Positions 1 through 8,829 of a stretch of 64,000 nucleotides of DNA are shown here, one piece after another. Position 1 is the stretch's first letter, and each line of letters starts with the position of its first letter. The translations under genes were made by a program, and so were the position numbers. The stretch covers positions 62,001 to 126,000 of the forward strand of contig NZ_BAFP01000031.1 of NCBI RefSeq assembly GCF_000308455.1, written 5' to 3'. Source of the stretch: Nocardia abscessus NBRC 100374. GTDB lineage: Bacteria; Actinomycetota; Actinomycetes; Mycobacteriales; Mycobacteriaceae. Below the pieces are notes generated by a model that was not told where the DNA came from, did not search any database, and saw nothing but the letters and a program-made list of their open reading frames with translations.

Positions 1-1338
1 CTGGAGGGCCCGATAGGCGGCGGCAAAGTCGTCCGGATCGACGGCAAGACTCCCGAAGACGTGAAAGTCGTTGTGGATGTGCACAATGCGCGGGAGTGGA
101 TCGACGCGGACCAGGTGCGCGCACTCGGCCGTATCTTCCCGGCGCTGGCGGTGCCGGAGGACAAGATCAACAAAAGTGTGCTCGGCTTCATCAATTCCGA
201 CAGCAGGAATCTGCTCACCGGCGCGTACGGGGACCGGGTCCGCAGCGTCACCGAGGAGTGGCTGACCAAGACTTTCCGACCCGACTTCGATCGGAAACTG
301 ACGTCCTATGTCGACGTCTGCGCCGAGGTCGACCGCCTGTTCACGGATCAGTACAAGAATCTGGCCGATGCGCTGGCGCAGGTCGCCGAGCGGTCCTACC
401 CGTACCCGGAAGCCCCGGCGGCACCGCAGCCCGGGGCGCCCGCCGTCCAGGACGAGCCCGAGGCCACGGGATCTCCCGGGCCGCCCGGCGCGCCCGCCGC
501 CACGGTCCCGGCGAGCGCCACACCGAGCGGCATCCCCACGTCCACCACTCCGAGCGCTCCGGTCACGCCCAGCACGCCGGCGACGCCGAGCATGCCCACC
601 ACCCCGGAGCCCAGACTGCCGTCGCTGGACGGACTGGCCGCGATCAGCCAGGTGGCGCGGGAGTTCCCCTCGGTGGCAACGGGTGTCGGCGAGGCACTGA
701 ATCTCGGGTTGTCCGCGCTGAGTGGCGCCATCACCAGCGGAGTCGACGACGTGATCGAAAAGCTCATGCAGAGCACCGAAGCCGACGACGGCGTCGATGA
801 CGACAAGGACGAAACTCACCGGCCGAAGGCGGAATTCGATCTCGGCGACAAGCACGTGCGGTTCGAGATGGGGCCGGACGGCCAGGTGAAACTCCTCCTC
901 TCCGAGGCGACGGGCGAGGTGCGGGAGTTCACCGTCGAGCTGAACGAGCACGGGATGCCGATCATCTCGGCGACCGAGCCGAAACCCGAGGACGCGCAGC
1001 CTGCGGCTCCGGAGTCCGAGGATGCCCAGCCTGCGGCTCCGGAGTCCGAAGCACCGGAGTCCGAGGCGCGGAAGTCCGAGGTGCCGGAGTCAGAGGCGCC
1101 GGAGTCGGAGGAGAAGGCGGCACCCAGCCCGGCTCCCGCCCCGGACACCGATGCGGAGCAACCCGGTCTGCCGGGCGCCACCCCGCCGAGCGCCCGGCGC
1201 GAAGAAGACGGCGAGCACTACCCGAAGCCGATGCCGAAACAGGGCGAGCCGGAATCGGACGCGCCGGTGGACAGCGGCGCGGAACTGGCCGAAGCGGGGC
1301 CGCTGGGTGCGGAGCTCGCGGAGGCGGGCCCACTGTGA
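1..1338 (+). CDS. Acidic, proline-rich hypothetical protein (5' end outside window)
   Basis: The frame is open from the first base, so the start lies upstream; 445 residues are visible. About 125 residues at the visible N-terminus look like a folded domain. A Pro/Thr/Ala linker follows (about residues 130-220), then a more ordered acidic segment (about 220-340), then repeated PESE units and a C-terminus ending in two copies of GAELAEAGPL. No membrane segment or signal peptide is visible. In M. tuberculosis an Ala/Pro-rich protein of unknown function (Rv3439c) sits at the equivalent place before glmS, so this may be its positional counterpart. That is inference from position and composition, and no function is assigned. 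Confidence 0.7.
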   Translation: MEGPIGGGKVVRIDGKTPEDVKVVVDVHNAREWIDADQVRALGRIFPALAVPEDKINKSVLGFINSDSRNLLTGAYGDRVRSVTEEWLTKTFRPDFDRKLTSYVDVCAEVDRLFTDQYKNLADALAQVAERSYPYPEAPAAPQPGAPAVQDEPEATGSPGPPGAPAATVPASATPSGIPTSTTPSAPVTPSTPATPSMPTTPEPRLPSLDGLAAISQVAREFPSVATGVGEALNLGLSALSGAITSGVDDVIEKLMQSTEADDGVDDDKDETHRPKAEFDLGDKHVRFEMGPDGQVKLLLSEATGEVREFTVELNEHGMPIISATEPKPEDAQPAAPESEDAQPAAPESEAPESEARKSEVPESEAPESEEKAAPSPAPAPDTDAEQPGLPGATPPSARREEDGEHYPKPMPKQGEPESDAPVDSGAELAEAGPLGAELAEAGPL

Positions 1339-1386
1339 GCGCGGCCGGATGACTGCCGCCACACCGGACGAGCGAGGAGGGGCGAC

Positions 1387-1734
1387 ATGGTGAACTACGC
1401 CGAGGAAGCCAGGCAACTCGGCGCCGAGAACCAGCGCCGAATGTCACTGCTGCTCGACGAGATCCAGGCGATCAACGAGGAGACCGCGGCGACCGGCCGG
1501 GAGTTCGCCGACCGCCTGGTCGCCGACATGAACGAATTCTGGACTGCGCATGCGGGCGAACCGGACGAGGCCGCGGTCGAGGCGGAGAAGCAACGGCTGG
1601 AAGACGAAGCGCGGGAGCAGCGCGAGGCCATCGCCCGGTCGATGGCCGCCCGCCGGGCGAATCAGACGGTCACTCCGGTCGACGATGAGGACGAGGAGGC
1701 CAAGTTCTACCAGCGCAAGAGCTGGCTGATCTGA
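1387..1734 (+). CDS. Small charged coiled-coil-like hypothetical protein
   Basis: This 115-residue protein is preceded by a GAGGAGGGG Shine-Dalgarno a few bases before the ATG and starts 48 bp after the previous gene, so the two are probably co-transcribed. The sequence is almost entirely helical and charged: residues 5-90 are rich in Glu, Gln, Arg and Ala with heptad-like spacing, and a Trp lies at about residue 53. The acidic tail ends in KSWLI. There are no cysteines, membrane segments or enzyme motifs. I do not recognise the family. Size and composition suggest a structural or binding partner of the upstream acidic protein, but that is inference only. Confidence 0.65.
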   Translation: MVNYAEEARQLGAENQRRMSLLLDEIQAINEETAATGREFADRLVADMNEFWTAHAGEPDEAAVEAEKQRLEDEAREQREAIARSMAARRANQTVTPVDDEDEEAKFYQRKSWLI

Positions 1735-1761
1735 CCGGCGCGGCGGCCTTCGGCGTCCGCG

Positions 1762-2618
1762 CTACCGCCGCAGCAGTGCGGCGAGTTGCCCCACCTTCAG
1801 CTTCGGCGCCTCATCCTCCTGGGGCGCGTCCGGGTCGACGACGGTGGTGTGCGGGATGACTTCGTCCGGGTCCGCGAAGGCGCGGTAGGTCTTGTCGCCC
1901 GCCAGCGTGGCGAGCAGGTAACCGGCCAGCAGCGCGCGGGTGGTGCGGGCGGTCTTGGCTTCGTGCTTGCCCGCGCCCACGGCGGCGAGCACGCGGCGGC
2001 CCTCGATGATGCCGTTGTGCGAGGCCTTGTCGACGGCGCGCAGGATGGCGGAGCCGCCCCACGCGGTGGCCAGCGGAATGGCGTTGGAGCTGACCGAGGT
2101 GATGTCGGTCGCGCCGGCCAGGATCAACGCCGGAATGTCGAGTTCGGGCGCGCCTGCCTCGGCGGCGGGCGCCGTCGGCGCGGGAAACAGCGCCGCGACG
2201 GTGGCGACGTCGCGGCGGCAGGCCGCGAGCACGGCGGCGCCCGCGCCCATGCCGTGTCCGGCCAGGGCGAGGCGCTCCGGATGCACGCTGATCTCGCCGT
2301 CGCCGAGCCGCACGCCGGTGCAGATGTCGAGCGTGGTGAGCAAATCGGCGGCCAGGCCCAGATGTGACGGAATCGGCCCGCGCTCGGTGTCCGGGGCGGC
2401 GGCCACGATTCCCCAGGAAGCGAGGTGCTCGAGCAGGGTGCGATAGTGGCTCCCCCGGTCAGCCAGCCGTGTCCGAACGCCACGGCAGGTAGATTCCGCC
2501 CGGACTCGGGCGTGAACACCACCCCCGGCTGGCCGGCGATGGCCAGATTGCCACGCAACACGCGGTGCGGGCCACGGCTGGTCAGGGTGCTCAGTAGCGA
2601 TTTCACAGACGCCGACAC
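1762..2618 (-). pseudogene. Frameshifted alpha/beta-hydrolase-like protein (dienelactone-hydrolase/lipase type)
   Basis: Two frames on the minus strand encode one protein. From the GTG at 2618 the first frame gives an N-terminal beta-strand region ending in HGWLTGG. The second frame continues with HYRTLLEHLASWGIVAAAPD and runs to the stop at 1762. The frames meet at a run of five C (plus strand) near 2452; six would restore one protein of about 285 residues. Position matches M. tuberculosis Rv3438, convergent with glmS. The nucleophile elbow reads GHGMG where the family has GHSMG, so the catalytic serine is absent. Either this is a real one-base deletion or a homopolymer sequencing error. The reading of two joined frames is firm; whether the gene is dead is uncertain. 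Confidence 0.7.
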
Positions 2619-2654
2619 GACGTGAACGTTATCCGATAAGTAGTGTGGTGAGCC

Positions 2655-4538
2655 ATGTGCGGAATCGTGGGGTACGTCGGGTACCGAGACGCGCTCGGCG
2701 TCGTCGTTGACGCGTTGCGCCGCATGGAATATCGCGGATACGACTCCGCGGGTGTGGCGATCCTGGACGGCGCGGGCGCGCTGGCGGTGGAACGCAAGGC
2801 GGGTCGCCTGGCCAATCTGGAGGCCGAACTCGCGGAATCCGGGATGGACCGCTTCGCGGGCACCACGGGAATCGGGCACACCCGCTGGGCCACGCACGGC
2901 GCGCCGACCGACCGCAACGCGCATCCGCACCGGGACGACAGCGGCAAGGTCGCCGTGGTGCACAACGGCATCATCGAGAACTTCGCTCCGCTGCGTCGTG
3001 AGCTGGAGGACGCCGGTGTCGAACTGAGCAGCGACACCGACACCGAGGTCGCCGTGCACCTGGTGGCCCGTGCGTACGCCAACGGCCCGACCGCCGGTGA
3101 TTTCGCGGCCAGCGCGCTGGCCGTGCTGCGCCGCTTGGAGGGTGCGTTCACCCTGGTCTTCACTCATGCCGACCACCCGGACACGATCGTGGCCGCGCGC
3201 CGCTCCACGCCGCTGGTCGTCGGCGTCGGCAAGGGCGAGATGTTCATCGCCTCGGACGTCACGGCGTTCATCGAGCACACCCGCGAGGCGGTCGAACTCG
3301 GCCAGGACCAAGCCGTCGTGATCACCCTGGACAGCTACCGGGTCACCGACTTCGCGGGCAACGACGCCGGTTCGCGCACCCGCCCGTTCACCATCGACTG
3401 GGACCTGGCCGCAGCCGAGAAGGGCGGCCACGACTACTTCATGCTCAAGGAGATCGAGGAGCAGCCCGCCGCGGTCGCGGACACGCTGATGGGCCATTTC
3501 AGCACCGACCACGACGGTGCGGGCCGGATCGTGCTGGACGAGCAGCGCCTCGCCGACCAGGAGTTGCGCGACTTCGACAAGGTGTTCGTCGTCGCGTGCG
3601 GCAGCGCCTATCACTCCGGTCTGCTGGCGAAGTACGCCATCGAGCATTGGACGCGGCTGCCCGTCGAGGTCGAGCTGGCCAGCGAATTCCGCTACCGCGA
3701 TCCCGTGCTGGACCGTTCCACGCTGGTGGTGGCGATCTCCCAGTCCGGCGAGACCGCCGACACGCTGGAGGCGGTGCGACACGCGAAGGAGCAGAAGGCG
3801 CGCGTCCTCGCGATCTGCAACACGAACGGCGCGCAGATCCCCCGCGAGTCCGACGCGGTGCTCTACACCAGGGCCGGGCCGGAGATCGGCGTCGCCTCCA
3901 CCAAGGCGTTCCTGGCTCAGGTGACCGCGAATTACCTGGTCGGGCTCGCCTTGGCGCAGGCGCGCGGCACCAAGTACCCGGACGAGGTCGCCCGTGAGTT
4001 CGCCGAACTCGAGGCTATGCCGAAGCTGGTCGAACGCGTGCTGGAGACCGCGCCGCAGGTGCGGGCGATCGCGCGGGAGCTCGCGCAGGTGCCGACGGTG
4101 CTGTTCCTCGGACGTCACGTCGGCTACCCGGTGGCGTTGGAAGGCGCGCTCAAGCTCAAGGAGCTGGCCTACATGCACGCGGAGGGGTTCGCGGCCGGCG
4201 AGCTCAAGCACGGGCCGATCGCGCTGATCGAGGACGGCCTCCCGGTGATCGTGGTGATGCCGTCGCCGAAGGGGCGCGCGGTACTGCACTCGAAGCTGCT
4301 CAGCAATATCCGGGAGATCCAGGCTCGCGGCGCGCGCACCATCGTGATCGCGGAGGAAGGCGACGACACCGTTCGCCCGTTCGCCGACGATCTCATCGAG
4401 ATCCCCAGCGCGCCGACGCTGTTCCAGCCGCTGTTGTCGACGGTCCCGCTGCAGATCTTCGCCGCCGAAGTGGCCCAGGCGCGCGGCTACGACGTCGACA
4501 AGCCACGCAACCTGGCCAAATCCGTCACCGTGGAATAG
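2655..4538 (+). CDS. glmS: Glutamine-fructose-6-phosphate aminotransferase (isomerizing)
   Basis: GlmS converts fructose-6-phosphate and glutamine to glucosamine-6-phosphate, the first step toward UDP-GlcNAc for peptidoglycan. The protein has 627 residues, normal for the family. It opens with MCGIVGYVG, where Cys2 becomes the N-terminal nucleophile of the class II glutaminase after Met removal. The glutaminase domain fills about residues 1-240 (HTRWATHG and HNGIIEN motifs), followed by two SIS isomerase domains (about 300-440 and 470-610, with SQSGETADT and an ending DKPRNLAKSVTVE typical of the family). The gene stands alone, divergent from the broken hydrolase and convergent with an MFS gene. 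Nothing is unusual in the sequence. Confidence 0.98.
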   Translation: MCGIVGYVGYRDALGVVVDALRRMEYRGYDSAGVAILDGAGALAVERKAGRLANLEAELAESGMDRFAGTTGIGHTRWATHGAPTDRNAHPHRDDSGKVAVVHNGIIENFAPLRRELEDAGVELSSDTDTEVAVHLVARAYANGPTAGDFAASALAVLRRLEGAFTLVFTHADHPDTIVAARRSTPLVVGVGKGEMFIASDVTAFIEHTREAVELGQDQAVVITLDSYRVTDFAGNDAGSRTRPFTIDWDLAAAEKGGHDYFMLKEIEEQPAAVADTLMGHFSTDHDGAGRIVLDEQRLADQELRDFDKVFVVACGSAYHSGLLAKYAIEHWTRLPVEVELASEFRYRDPVLDRSTLVVAISQSGETADTLEAVRHAKEQKARVLAICNTNGAQIPRESDAVLYTRAGPEIGVASTKAFLAQVTANYLVGLALAQARGTKYPDEVAREFAELEAMPKLVERVLETAPQVRAIARELAQVPTVLFLGRHVGYPVALEGALKLKELAYMHAEGFAAGELKHGPIALIEDGLPVIVVMPSPKGRAVLHSKLLSNIREIQARGARTIVIAEEGDDTVRPFADDLIEIPSAPTLFQPLLSTVPLQIFAAEVAQARGYDVDKPRNLAKSVTVE

Positions 4539-4543
4539 TTCAG

Positions 4544-4571
4544 CGGCCACGCACCCTCGAGTGCGCGGCCG
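4544..4571. terminator. Hairpin between convergent glmS and MFS genes
   Basis: CGGCC and CGCAC (4544-4554, one unpaired A) pair with GTGCG and GGCCG (4561-4571) around a six-base loop. It lies in the 52 bp between two convergent stop codons. There is no long T tract on either side, so bidirectional termination is inferred from position. Confidence 0.5.
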
Positions 4572-4590
4572 CCGCTCCGCGGTCAGGCGC

Positions 4591-5775
4591 CTATGCGTGC
4601 ACGGTGGCCAAAGGCTGCGCCGGCTCGGCTGGGGCGCGACGTTCGAGGTAGCCGGACGTGACCGCGAGTACCAACGCGACCAGGACCAAGCCCACACCGA
4701 CCCAGTTGGGGGAGGTGTAGCCGAGACCCGCGGCGATCACCACCCCACCGAGCCAGGCGGACACGGCATTGCCGAGATTGAACGCGCCGATATTGACCGC
4801 GGAGGCCAGGGTGGGCGCGCCCGCTGCCTGGTCGAGGACGCGCTTCTGTAGCGGCGGGACGGTCGCGAAGCCGAGGGCGCCGATCAGCACGACCGTGACC
4901 GCGGCGCCGACCTTGCTGTGCGCCGTGGCGGTGAACAGCGCGAGGACGATCGCGAGCCCGCCGAGCGTGAGGTACAGCATCGGCATCAGGTGCCGGTCGG
5001 CGAACTTGCCGCCGATCAGGTTGCCGAGGAAGAAGCCGAGACCGAACAGCACGAGCAGCCAGGTGACCGAGCTTTCCGCATAGCCGGTGACCTCGGTCAT
5101 CATGGGCGCGAGGTAGGTGATCGCGGCGAACACGCCGCCGAAGCCGAGCACTGTCATCGCCATGGCGAGCAGCACCTGGGGATTGCGGAACACCGCGAGT
5201 TCGGTGCGCAGCGCGGCATCCGCGGGCGCGGGTTGCGCCGGAACCAGCGCCGCGACGCCCACCAGGCCGATCAGCCCGACCAGCGCGACGAACAAGAAGG
5301 TCAGCCGCCAGCCGAAGTACTGCCCGAGCAGCGTGCCCAGCGGAACGCCCACCATCGTGGCGACGGTGAGCCCGGTGAACATGATCGCGATCGCACCGGC
5401 GCGCCGGTCGGGGCCGACCAGTGTTCCCGCGACGACCGCGCCGATCCCGAAGAACGCGCCGTGGGCGAGCGAGGCCACGATCCGCCCGGTGAGCATCAAC
5501 CCGAAGGTCGGTGCGACGGCGGACAGGACGTTGCCGAGGACGAGCAGCGCCAGCATGCCGAGCAGCATGCGCTTGCGCGATACCCGGGTGCCGAGCCCGG
5601 TCATCAGCGGCGCACCCGCCACGACGCCGAGCGCGTACCCGGTGACCAGCAGGCCCGCGGTGGGGATGGATACCGCGTAGGTGCCCGCGATGTCGGGAAG
5701 CAGACCGACGACGACGAATTCCGTCGTCCCGATTCCGAACGCCCCGAGGGTGAGGGCGAGGAGTGCGAGGGGCAT
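4591..5775 (-). CDS. MFS transporter (DHA1 family, AraJ/Bcr-like)
   Basis: A 394-residue protein of twelve hydrophobic segments that opens with the pattern LTLGAFGIGTTEFVVVGLLP, typical of the drug/arabinose exporter group of the major facilitator superfamily. It should be an inner-membrane proton antiporter; the substrate is unknown. The ATG at 5775 is chosen because CTGGAGG lies eight bases upstream and the first membrane helix begins immediately after. An in-frame start further out adds a non-hydrophobic extension without a ribosome site. The gene is divergent from a MarR regulator with 136 bp between starts containing repeats, so MarR control is likely. A second transporter of the same type lies at 61.8-63.0 kb. 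Confidence 0.9.
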   Translation of the reverse strand: MPLALLALTLGAFGIGTTEFVVVGLLPDIAGTYAVSIPTAGLLVTGYALGVVAGAPLMTGLGTRVSRKRMLLGMLALLVLGNVLSAVAPTFGLMLTGRIVASLAHGAFFGIGAVVAGTLVGPDRRAGAIAIMFTGLTVATMVGVPLGTLLGQYFGWRLTFLFVALVGLIGLVGVAALVPAQPAPADAALRTELAVFRNPQVLLAMAMTVLGFGGVFAAITYLAPMMTEVTGYAESSVTWLLVLFGLGFFLGNLIGGKFADRHLMPMLYLTLGGLAIVLALFTATAHSKVGAAVTVVLIGALGFATVPPLQKRVLDQAAGAPTLASAVNIGAFNLGNAVSAWLGGVVIAAGLGYTSPNWVGVGLVLVALVLAVTSGYLERRAPAEPAQPLATVHA

Positions 5776-5823
5776 ATATGAGCCTCCAGGAACGTTGCGT
5801 CCAAACTTTACAAGCGGCAACAA

Positions 5824-5871
5824 TAATTGCAGGCGCACTTTAATTGCAAGCGCGGGCTACTGCGTAGCCCG
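5824..5871. promoter_or_regulatory. Candidate MarR operator between divergent MFS and marR genes
   Basis: Two near-identical direct repeats, TAATTGCAGGCGC (5824-5836) and TAATTGCAAGCGC (5841-5853), are followed by a perfect 8-bp inverted repeat CGGGCTAC-tgc-GTAGCCCG (5853-5871). All lie in the 136-bp divergent intergenic region, where an autoregulating MarR protein would bind. The assignment to MarR is inference from position. Confidence 0.55.
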
Positions 5872-5911
5872 TCTATCCTGGAGGCCTGATCCCCGACGCG
5901 AAGGAACGCCG

Positions 5912-6403
5912 ATGACCGCGGATGCCGCTCTGACCGGCCTGGCCGATGGTTGGTACGCACTCTCGCTGCTGCACGACCGGATCGAGGCGCATATCGAACG
6001 GTCGCTGCAATCCGGTCACGACCTGAGCGTTCGGGAGTACTCGCTGCTGCTCGTCCTGAGCCGTCAGCACGACGGGCCGGGCGGGCACCTGCGGATGAAC
6101 CAGGTCGCCGAGGCCGTGGTGCTGAGCCAGAGCGCCACCACTCGCCTGGTGTCCCGGCTCGAGGACCGCGGCCTGCTCCAGCGCTACCTCTGCCCCGACG
6201 ACCGCCGCGGCATCTACACCGATGTCACTCCGGCCGGCCTGGATCTGCTCGAACAGGCTCGTCCCACGCACGACGCCGCCTTGGCCGGCGCCCTCGGCCA
6301 AGCCGCCGCCGATCCGGAACTCGCTCCCCTCGTAGCCGCGGTCGAAGCCCTGAACACCAGCTCGGCCCGCGGCGCCCGCCCCCGGGACTACCGTCCGGTG
6401 TGA
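5912..6403 (+). CDS. MarR-family transcriptional regulator
   Basis: This is a 163-residue winged-helix regulator. The central region carries the MarR DNA-binding pattern: MNQVAEAVVLSQSATTRLVS recognition helices, then RLEDRGLLQR and the wing DDRRGIYTDVT. N- and C-terminal helices would form the dimer interface. The ATG at 5912 follows AAGGA, and the reading frame upstream crosses the promoter region, so longer starts are unlikely. The gene is divergent from the MFS exporter at 4.6-5.8 kb. The usual arrangement is a repressor relieved by a substrate of the pump. The ligand cannot be read from the sequence. Confidence 0.93.
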   Translation: MTADAALTGLADGWYALSLLHDRIEAHIERSLQSGHDLSVREYSLLLVLSRQHDGPGGHLRMNQVAEAVVLSQSATTRLVSRLEDRGLLQRYLCPDDRRGIYTDVTPAGLDLLEQARPTHDAALAGALGQAAADPELAPLVAAVEALNTSSARGARPRDYRPV

Positions 6404-6435
6404 ACAGCAATTCCGGATCGTTCGGCACGTGCGCG

Positions 6436-6864
6436 CTATCGGACGGTGACCGACCCGCGCATCTCCGGGTGCAGTGAGCAGAGGTAGCGGTAGTTGCCCG
6501 GGGTGGTGAAGGTGTAGCTCCACTCGCCCTGGTCGAAGATCGGGCTGTTGATGCCCATCGCCTTGTCGCCGATGCCCTGCACGCTGTGCGGGACCTTGTC
6601 GTCGAATTTCCAGGTGACCGTGTCGCCGACCTCGATGGTGACTTCCGCCGGGGAGAATTTCATGTCGTCCACCGCGACGGTGGCGGCGGCGGGCTTGCGC
6701 TCGCCGGTCTGCTGAGCGGTGGTGGTCGGCCGAGCCGGTTTCCTCGTAGTGGTGGCGGCCGAACCGGATTCGTCGCCACCGCAGCCGGACAGCAGCAGCG
6801 CCCCGGCGAGGGCGGCTCCCGTGATGGCGCGGAGGGTCCCGGTGCGGTGACGGACGCTTGGCAT
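6436..6864 (-). CDS. Cupredoxin-domain lipoprotein (type 1 copper protein)
   Basis: 142 residues. A signal peptide ends in the lipobox LLSGC (Cys28), so the mature protein should be lipid-anchored outside the membrane. A Thr/Pro linker spans about 30-60, and a plastocyanin-like domain fills 61-142. All four type 1 copper ligands are visible: His93 (VPHSV) and the C-terminal loop Cys129, His132, Met135. Such proteins carry electrons or bind copper at the cell surface; the partner is unknown. The ATG at 6864 is the only start that gives a proper signal peptide. The next gene starts 43 bp away in the opposite direction. Confidence 0.92.
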   Translation of the reverse strand: MPSVRHRTGTLRAITGAALAGALLLSGCGGDESGSAATTTRKPARPTTTAQQTGERKPAAATVAVDDMKFSPAEVTIEVGDTVTWKFDDKVPHSVQGIGDKAMGINSPIFDQGEWSYTFTTPGNYRYLCSLHPEMRGSVTVR

Positions 6865-6906
6865 GATGGCCAAGCGTAGTAGCCCACACCGACGGAGGGA
6901 GCGGCG

Positions 6907-8352
6907 ATGTCCACGCAGCGGGGCTATTTCACGGTCGAGGAGGTGCGCGCGGCGGAGGCCGAGCTGTTCACCCGCGTGCCGGACGGCGTGCCGATGCGTC
7001 GTGCGGCGCACGGCTTGGCCACGGTGGTGGCGGGCGAACTCCGGGAGCGCACCGGGGGGGTCGCGGGACGAGCGGTCACCTTGCTGGTCGGGTCCGGCGA
7101 CAACGGCGGCGACGCGCTGTGGGCCGGAGCGCAGTTGCGCCGCCGTGGCGTCGCGGTCACCGCGGTCCTGCTGAACCCGGAGCGCGTGCACGCGAAAGGA
7201 CTCGCGGCGCTGTGCGACGCGGGCGGACGGGTCGCCGACGACCCGGGCGACCCCGACCTGGTGATCGACGGCATCGTCGGCATCTCCGGTCGTGGCCCGC
7301 TGCGGCCGCAAGCGGCGGAAATCGTTGCGGCGCTGCACGCTCCGATCGTCGCGGCCGATCTGCCCAGCGGCGTCGACCCGGGCACCGGCGCGATCGACGG
7401 CCCGGCCGTCCGTGCGGAGGTCACGGTGGCCTTCGGTGCGTACAAGCCCGTGCACGTCCTCGCTGCGCCGCAGTGTGGCCGAATCGAGCTGGTCCCCATC
7501 GGTTTGGACCTGCCGGAGCCGAGTCTGGTCGCGCTGGAGCCGGCATCGATCGGCGCCGCGTGGCCGGTTCCCGGTCCGTCCGACGACAAGTACACGCAGG
7601 GTGTGACGGGTATCTGCGCGGGCAGCGCAACATATCCCGGCGCCGCGGTGCTGTGCGCGGGCGCCGCCGTGGCCGCGACTTCGGGCATGGTGCGGTATGC
7701 GGGAACCGCGGCGGCCGAGGTGCTGAACCACTTCCCCGAGGTGATCGCCACCCAGCGGATCGCCGATACCGGTCGCGTCCAGTCCTGGGTCTTCGGCCCC
7801 GGCGCGGGCACCGACGCCGACGCCGGGCAGCGCCTTGCCGCGATCCTGGCAACCGACCTCCCGGTGGTGGTCGACGCCGACGGTCTGACCCTGCTGGCCA
7901 CGGAGCCGGAACTGGTGCGTGGCCGCGCGGCCCCTACGGTCCTGACCCCGCACGCGGGCGAGTTCGCTCGCCTCACCGGCCGCGAACTCGGCCCGGACCG
8001 GGTGGCCGCGGTCCGGGAGCTCTCCGATTCCTGGCAGGTCACGGTGCTGCTGAAAGGCCGCGCCACGCTTGTGGCAGCACCGGGCCGTCCCGTCCTGGTC
8101 AACGAAGCGGGCGGTTCGTGGGCCGCGACCGCGGGCGCGGGGGATGTGCTCTCCGGCATCATCGGGACGCTGCTCGCGGCGGGCCGCGACCCTGCCTGGT
8201 CGGCCGCCGCGGCCGCGCGGGTGCACGCGCTGGCCGCGAACCTCGCCGCCCATGACGACGCGCCCTCGGGAGCCCCCATCTCCGCCAGTGTCCTGGCAGC
8301 TCATGTCCGTCCCGCGATCGGTGTCCTGCGTCGCCTCGCGCACCCCTTCTGA
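6907..8352 (+). CDS. nnr: Bifunctional NAD(P)H-hydrate epimerase / ADP-dependent NAD(P)HX dehydratase
   Basis: This repair enzyme handles hydrated NAD(P)H: the N-terminal domain epimerises the R and S forms and the C-terminal domain dehydrates S-NAD(P)HX using ADP. The 481 residues divide into a YjeF-N Rossmann domain (about 1-215, with LLVGSGDNGGDALW and the DLPSGVDPGTG loop) and a ribokinase-like YjeF-C domain (about 225-475, with VVDADGLTLL, LTPHAGEF and GAGDVLSGIIG). It corresponds to Rv3433c and lies between glmS and alr as in mycobacteria. The GTG/ATG context is unremarkable. Both domains look intact. Confidence 0.96.
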   Translation: MSTQRGYFTVEEVRAAEAELFTRVPDGVPMRRAAHGLATVVAGELRERTGGVAGRAVTLLVGSGDNGGDALWAGAQLRRRGVAVTAVLLNPERVHAKGLAALCDAGGRVADDPGDPDLVIDGIVGISGRGPLRPQAAEIVAALHAPIVAADLPSGVDPGTGAIDGPAVRAEVTVAFGAYKPVHVLAAPQCGRIELVPIGLDLPEPSLVALEPASIGAAWPVPGPSDDKYTQGVTGICAGSATYPGAAVLCAGAAVAATSGMVRYAGTAAAEVLNHFPEVIATQRIADTGRVQSWVFGPGAGTDADAGQRLAAILATDLPVVVDADGLTLLATEPELVRGRAAPTVLTPHAGEFARLTGRELGPDRVAAVRELSDSWQVTVLLKGRATLVAAPGRPVLVNEAGGSWAATAGAGDVLSGIIGTLLAAGRDPAWSAAAAARVHALAANLAAHDDAPSGAPISASVLAAHVRPAIGVLRRLAHPF

Positions 8353-8829
8353 CTTGTCCTCAGTCCTTCCCGCGCCCTGGCCACCGGGTCGGCGTGCTCA
8401 CGCAGGTCGCTCACTCGGCGACAGCACTATCGAGCCGAGGCCACCCGCAGGTCGCCGCCGTGCGCGGCGATCCACTCGGTCCGGAGCCGCAGGCTTCTAC
8501 TGAGCCCCGGCGCGACTTCGCGAGCACCGAGCATGCGCTGATGTGTCGGCGGAACGACGGTGTCGAAGTCGATGGTCCGACAAAGGCCGTGCCGTCGCGG
8601 GCCGGAGTTCGGTGCGTATTCGAAGCCTTGACGGCTGCCCAGCGACCCGGTTTGCTGAGGTCCGCGTCTATCGCGCTGTCGAAATCGGCGCCCGTCGTGG
8701 CGCCGATCACGCGTGCCGACCGGCGCGCAAACCGAGTGGAACCGGAACCGAGCGCGCCAATAGACTCGGCTGATCCTGTACCACCTCACTGGTACGGCTC
8801 GAATCCCCGGAGAGGCGGAACCGACTGCC
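8353..8829. other. Intergenic stretch with a possible coding remnant on the minus strand
   Basis: No complete gene is supported in these 477 bp. On the minus strand the codons ending at 8427 (roughly 8590-8427) read as a plausible protein tail, with PPTHQRMLGAREVAPGLSRS and mostly G/C third positions, but no start or ribosome site fits. It may be a gene remnant. A weak ribosome site (GGAGAGG) precedes alr at about 8809-8815. Confidence 0.35.

Noticed and set aside
990..1130. Tandem repeats in the first gene as a mobile or regulatory repeat
   Set aside because: They are in-frame PESE-type codon repeats within an acidic tail.
2124..4697. A very long open frame antisense to glmS
   Set aside because: It is a high-GC shadow of glmS. 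Only its 5'-proximal piece near 2450-2618 is real, as the first part of the frameshifted hydrolase.
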